In this document: positions 14,201 through 16,149 of the stretch, one piece after another
How the letters are laid out: the number at the start of each line of letters is the position of its first letter
Numbering within the stretch: the stretch's first letter is position 1
Assembly (NCBI GenBank): GCA_029259835.1
Contig: JAJDEL010000452.1
Span: forward strand, 1-16,149
Reading direction: 5' to 3'
Origin: Planctomicrobium sp.
GTDB lineage: Bacteria; Planctomycetota; Planctomycetia; Planctomycetales; Planctomycetaceae
DNA length: 16,149 nt
Position numbers and translations under genes: made by a program
Notes under the pieces: model-generated
What the model saw: the letters and a program-made list of their open reading frames with translations, nothing else
Database searches by the model: none
What the model was told of the DNA's origin: nothing

Positions 14201-15997
14201 GCTATTGCCGAGTTAAAAGAAGCAGAGGAAATTCTCCCAAGCGATCCTCCTCACATAAAGCCAATCACGCTGGCGCGTGGATACGAAACTGTGGGCGATC
14301 TTGATCAGGCAGAGAAATACTATCTCCTCGCGCTGAAGACTGAACCTGACAGTCCGAATTTACAGTATCGATTGGTTGATTTTTACACCAGGTACGGGGA
14401 GTACGCAAAGGCGAATCCCTACATCGACTCACTTTTGGATCCTCAGAATAAAGTTTCAGAAGAGATTCAAGAGCAAGTCCGCAGCCGGCGCGCTCGCATC
14501 ATTGCCTCAAGTGGAAATTATGGAGACATTCAAGAGGCGTTCCAGGCATTGGAAACCTCAAGTTCGATAGCCACATTGTTCGATCTCAGAACGAAGTCTC
14601 TGATTCTCTCGACCCGAAGAACGAACACCGACCGGCGAGAGCACATTCGTGTGTTAAATCAGATTGCTGATAAGGGTGCGATCGAAACAACGGAACGATT
14701 GCAATTGGCTCGCCTTTACGAAAATGTGGGCAACTGGCAGCAGTCCCGGCAAACGTTTGAAACGCTGCTCAACGACCTCCCCAAAGCTGAATTATTGATG
14801 GTTGAATTCTCGACCGCACTGCTCAGACACGACGAAATCGAAGAATCGCGTCGCTGGTTGGGGCGTGCCAAACTGCTCGCACCTGATGCATTCTCACTCG
14901 TTCTTCTGGAAGCACGAATTCTCTTGAATGAGCAAAAAAATTCAGAAGCGGTTGCCATTGTCGACGAATTCATAGCAGATGACGACTCATTGACTTCGTC
15001 TCCGACTGTTCTCCAGGAAATGCTGGCAAGCAACGAGGGAAAAGCCCAGATCGCTCAATTCTCAGCAATTCTCAAGACGGTCAACGACGAACAGTTAGCG
15101 AAGCATTTTCAGTCAGGTATTAAATTTCTGGAAGTCCGCCAGGCAGAGCAGGCTATTAGCGAATTTTTACTGTTACTCAAGAACGAACAGATCCGAAACA
15201 GTGTCCAAGCTTATCTATCACGACAAGCCTCTCGATTGTTTTCCGAACTTGGCGAACATGATCATGCAGAGCAACTTCTGAAACGCAGCATGGACTTGGT
15301 CAAGCAACCATCAGATTCATTTGAGCTCGTTTCAATTCTCGCGAGACAAAATCGCGTCTCAGAGGCACTCGATTTGTGCGATACCCTCTGGGGAGCATTT
15401 GAAGACTCTGTCGTCGCCAGAACAAGCATCGCGGTTCTGCGGACCGGAAAGCCAAACCAGAAAGAGATTCGCCGCGTGGAAGCGCAAATCACGGCTGCGA
15501 TGGCGAAGTCGTCGACACCTGGTCAAATTGCTCTACATCTCGCCGATCTTAAGGATTTGCAAGGGGATTACCCGCAGGCTGTTGCTCTTTACGAGCAAGC
15601 TTTACGTTCTGATGAACTCAATCTCGTGGCGCTCAACAACTTTGCCTATCTTAGCATCCTCATAGGAAACGATCAGAAACAAGCTCTTGATGCAATCAAC
15701 CGAGCCATTGAGACCACAGGTCCTGTTGGAGCATTTCTAGATACGAGAGGAGTCGTCCACTTGAAGAGTGGGAATTTCAAGCAAGCCATCAAGGATCTCA
15801 CTTTCGCAATTGATGAAAACTCCTCCCTCTCGACTAGATTCCGCCTCTCGCAAGCCTATTGGGAGCAAGGAGATCAGGAGAAATCACGCGAAGTCTTCAA
15901 GGAAGCTCAAGAAGCGGGGTTGTCCATCCAGTCGGTCCATCCACTTGAGCGCGAGGAGTACGAGCAGTTTGAGAAAACACTGGAAACTAAGCCGTGA
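11219..15997 (+). CDS. Giant membrane-anchored periplasmic TPR protein
   Basis: 1592 residues. Residues 1-32 are charged and cytoplasmic, ending in a K/R-rich stretch (RLKITFDLRFTLR, 23-35). A single helix (about 34-52) anchors the protein, and the positive-inside rule places the rest in the periplasm. Tetratricopeptide-type helical pairs fill most of the remainder, starting at AKSKEAQAEGNLKEATQYL (64-82) and clear again at QGDYPQAVALYEQALRSDE. The C-terminal module (GPVGAFLDTRGVVHLKSG, from 1501, ending HPLEREEYEQF) recurs, in my recollection, at the ends of long planctomycete TPR proteins. Such proteins are scaffolds; the PEP-CTERM-associated TPR protein PrsT is an analogy, not an assignment. 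The start is GTG at 11219 with AGAGAG about 5 nt upstream. An in-frame 21-bp triple repeat lies at residues 225-245. No catalytic domain was seen. Its place after the VanZ and glycan genes suggests a role in envelope polysaccharide assembly. Confidence 0.88.
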   Translation: MATEKESNTPSEKVPVKNQPAHRLKITFDLRFTLRLIAGVAVFGVAVHFLHAYQVDRNADTLRAKSKEAQAEGNLKEATQYLQQYIGFRPQDASAVADLAQLLDQQADSGRSLLRVYFTYQEAVRQDSGRDDLRHRMIEIALLLRRYDDALLQIKNLEKKGTLEIKQVLQAAECRLNNRDIHRAARRYIEAIQRDETQVEAYSRLADLFIRFPDDIPTQEELEKLNAPKELLNVPQELLNVPQELVDLFLSKSLELSNRETTAFKTDRVKLLLARMVNLGEPKYRAYVERALSRTRRDEIATAEEDVAKALELAPNDTDVLMTSVNLNLKKAEIAKEKGIANDVERSLEKAEQYASQGLKLSAPDPQFHFSFYQIQQLRGDLDKAQKALQDGLATVLLQQESANLESRGALRHSEQTFRFSIAHLLISRSALETGQNAIEKINQAQEIVTELRDTAAPGWRILYLEARLHFVRKEWRLAVPKYEQVRLLAEQERQIRRSIDLALGECYRQLSNPDRQIIVFRRALEDDPLWVLARVKLAQALAAANRLDDAIEAYQLTGGVPGAGAELAQLLLIRERRVPKAEQNWQPVRLALQQAEKFALEQNSLVPSQVRILQADVFMQQEKQSEAKAVLEKARIDHPDDASIVNADVELIMSNSILDQQSRIQNAEKLLADAEKELGDRYELRLARARIAQEFPPEKAAKTFSTLAENTDAFSAKQKTQLLQRLAQLYAFIGDMDGAKGIWQRLAQSNDLSISSRLSLFQLATRNKDEKAKRQLLEQIQKVEGPNGPYGNVLQAEQLIMQAAIENGTELSPEQRSLLGEARRLLQRAGSQRTSWSAIPRMLGTIEQALGNEDIAHEQYLQAIEKGDQSKFVIENVVQYLLVKQRLNEASQLIQKITEKRPQLLSGNLARLDWQISWMQDRREEAVGLADAVAENSEDFRDKLMQSNLHFLQGDRGKLAEDPLREATHDFPKEPQVWLALVAFLERVGRREEAIAELKEAEEILPSDPPHIKPITLARGYETVGDLDQAEKYYLLALKTEPDSPNLQYRLVDFYTRYGEYAKANPYIDSLLDPQNKVSEEIQEQVRSRRARIIASSGNYGDIQEAFQALETSSSIATLFDLRTKSLILSTRRTNTDRREHIRVLNQIADKGAIETTERLQLARLYENVGNWQQSRQTFETLLNDLPKAELLMVEFSTALLRHDEIEESRRWLGRAKLLAPDAFSLVLLEARILLNEQKNSEAVAIVDEFIADDDSLTSSPTVLQEMLASNEGKAQIAQFSAILKTVNDEQLAKHFQSGIKFLEVRQAEQAISEFLLLLKNEQIRNSVQAYLSRQASRLFSELGEHDHAEQLLKRSMDLVKQPSDSFELVSILARQNRVSEALDLCDTLWGAFEDSVVARTSIAVLRTGKPNQKEIRRVEAQITAAMAKSSTPGQIALHLADLKDLQGDYPQAVALYEQALRSDELNLVALNNFAYLSILIGNDQKQALDAINRAIETTGPVGAFLDTRGVVHLKSGNFKQAIKDLTFAIDENSSLSTRFRLSQAYWEQGDQEKSREVFKEAQEAGLSIQSVHPLEREEYEQFEKTLETKP
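11891..11953 (+). repeat. Three tandem 21-bp units inside the TPR gene
   Basis: Units at 11891-11911, 11912-11932 and 11933-11953. The second and third are identical, and the first differs at two bases. Each encodes seven residues: LNAPKEL, then LNVPQEL twice. The repeat keeps the frame and lengthens a proline-containing linker between helical repeats. Near-identity of adjacent copies points to recent slippage or duplication. Confidence 0.95.
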
Positions 15998-16110
15998 ATG
16001 GATCAAGGATTGCGTAAAAACACGGCGTGAAGGGCTGCGATGACCGATTGGTAAAAAACAACAAATCCTCATTATCTGAAAAATCCGCAAAGATTTATCA
16101 CCTGAAAGTT

Positions 16111-16149
16111 TCCGGACATCGCACAATTACTGTATTGTGGATGGTCGGA
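16111..16149 (+). terminator. Strong imperfect hairpin downstream of the TPR gene, at window edge
   Basis: Pairs are TCCG/CGGA (16111-16114 with 16146-16149), one G-T, one A-G mismatch, CATC/GATG (16117-16120 with 16140-16143), a bulged G at 16121 and CACAAT/ATTGTG (16122-16127 with 16134-16139), with loop TACTGT. That gives 14 Watson-Crick pairs. It lies 114 nt after the TPR stop. Whether a T-run follows cannot be seen because the window ends there. A terminator is the simplest reading; an inverted repeat at a mobile-element end or a structured RNA are alternatives. The rest of 15998-16110 holds no gene I can support. Confidence 0.45.

Noticed and set aside
15884..16126. An 80-codon minus-strand reading frame overlapping the end of the TPR gene
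   Set aside because: Much of it is antisense to a well-supported gene and the protein has no coherent composition or domain.

Overview
The window reads as part of a cell-surface or exopolysaccharide (EPS) biosynthesis locus, most likely from a marine-type planctomycete of moderate GC. That assignment is inference. It rests on weak or absent Shine-Dalgarno sequences, several GTG starts, very long TPR and multi-domain membrane proteins, and a gene mix resembling the EPS clusters linked to exosortase/PEP-CTERM systems in other bacteria. No rRNA, tRNA, CRISPR array, transposase or phage gene was seen.

Region 1 (1-5636, all +): the C-terminal half of an asparagine-synthetase-like amidotransferase, cut by the window edge; a GT4 glycosyltransferase; a FemAB-like aminoacyl/acyltransferase strongly resembling the XrtA/PEP-CTERM-associated FemAB family; a TuaH-like glycosyltransferase; and a second GT4 enzyme whose start overlaps the preceding stop (ATGA). 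Spacing is 45-65 nt or overlapping, so this looks like one transcription unit building and decorating a glycan. A perfect 11-bp palindrome lies in the first GT/FemAB gap.

Region 2 (5637-6092): one small, unrecognised minus-strand protein gene, convergent with the GT operon and divergent from the next one. The 124-nt divergent gap holds two small inverted repeats.

Region 3 (6093-10894, +): a stand-alone VanZ-family membrane protein, translationally coupled (ATGA overlap) to a 1440-residue protein. From the N terminus the latter reads as signal peptide, degenerate PHP-like domain with a beta-rich tail, one membrane helix, an Arg-rich cytoplasmic linker, three tandem VanZ-like domains (12 helices), one more helix, and a C-terminal beta-propeller-like region. 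Charge distribution puts both large soluble domains in the periplasm. This architecture is the best candidate for something undescribed.

Region 4 (10895-16149, +): a 324-nt gap with a probable weak terminator and two leader hairpins, then a 1592-residue membrane-anchored periplasmic TPR protein containing an in-frame 21-bp triple repeat, then a 152-nt tail ending in a strong imperfect hairpin at the window edge.

A working model, by inference only: the glycosyltransferases, amidotransferase and FemAB-like enzyme assemble and modify a surface polysaccharide, while the VanZ proteins and the TPR protein form an envelope assembly that senses, exports or organises it. No exosortase, polymerase, flippase, priming transferase or PEP-CTERM substrate lies inside the window.
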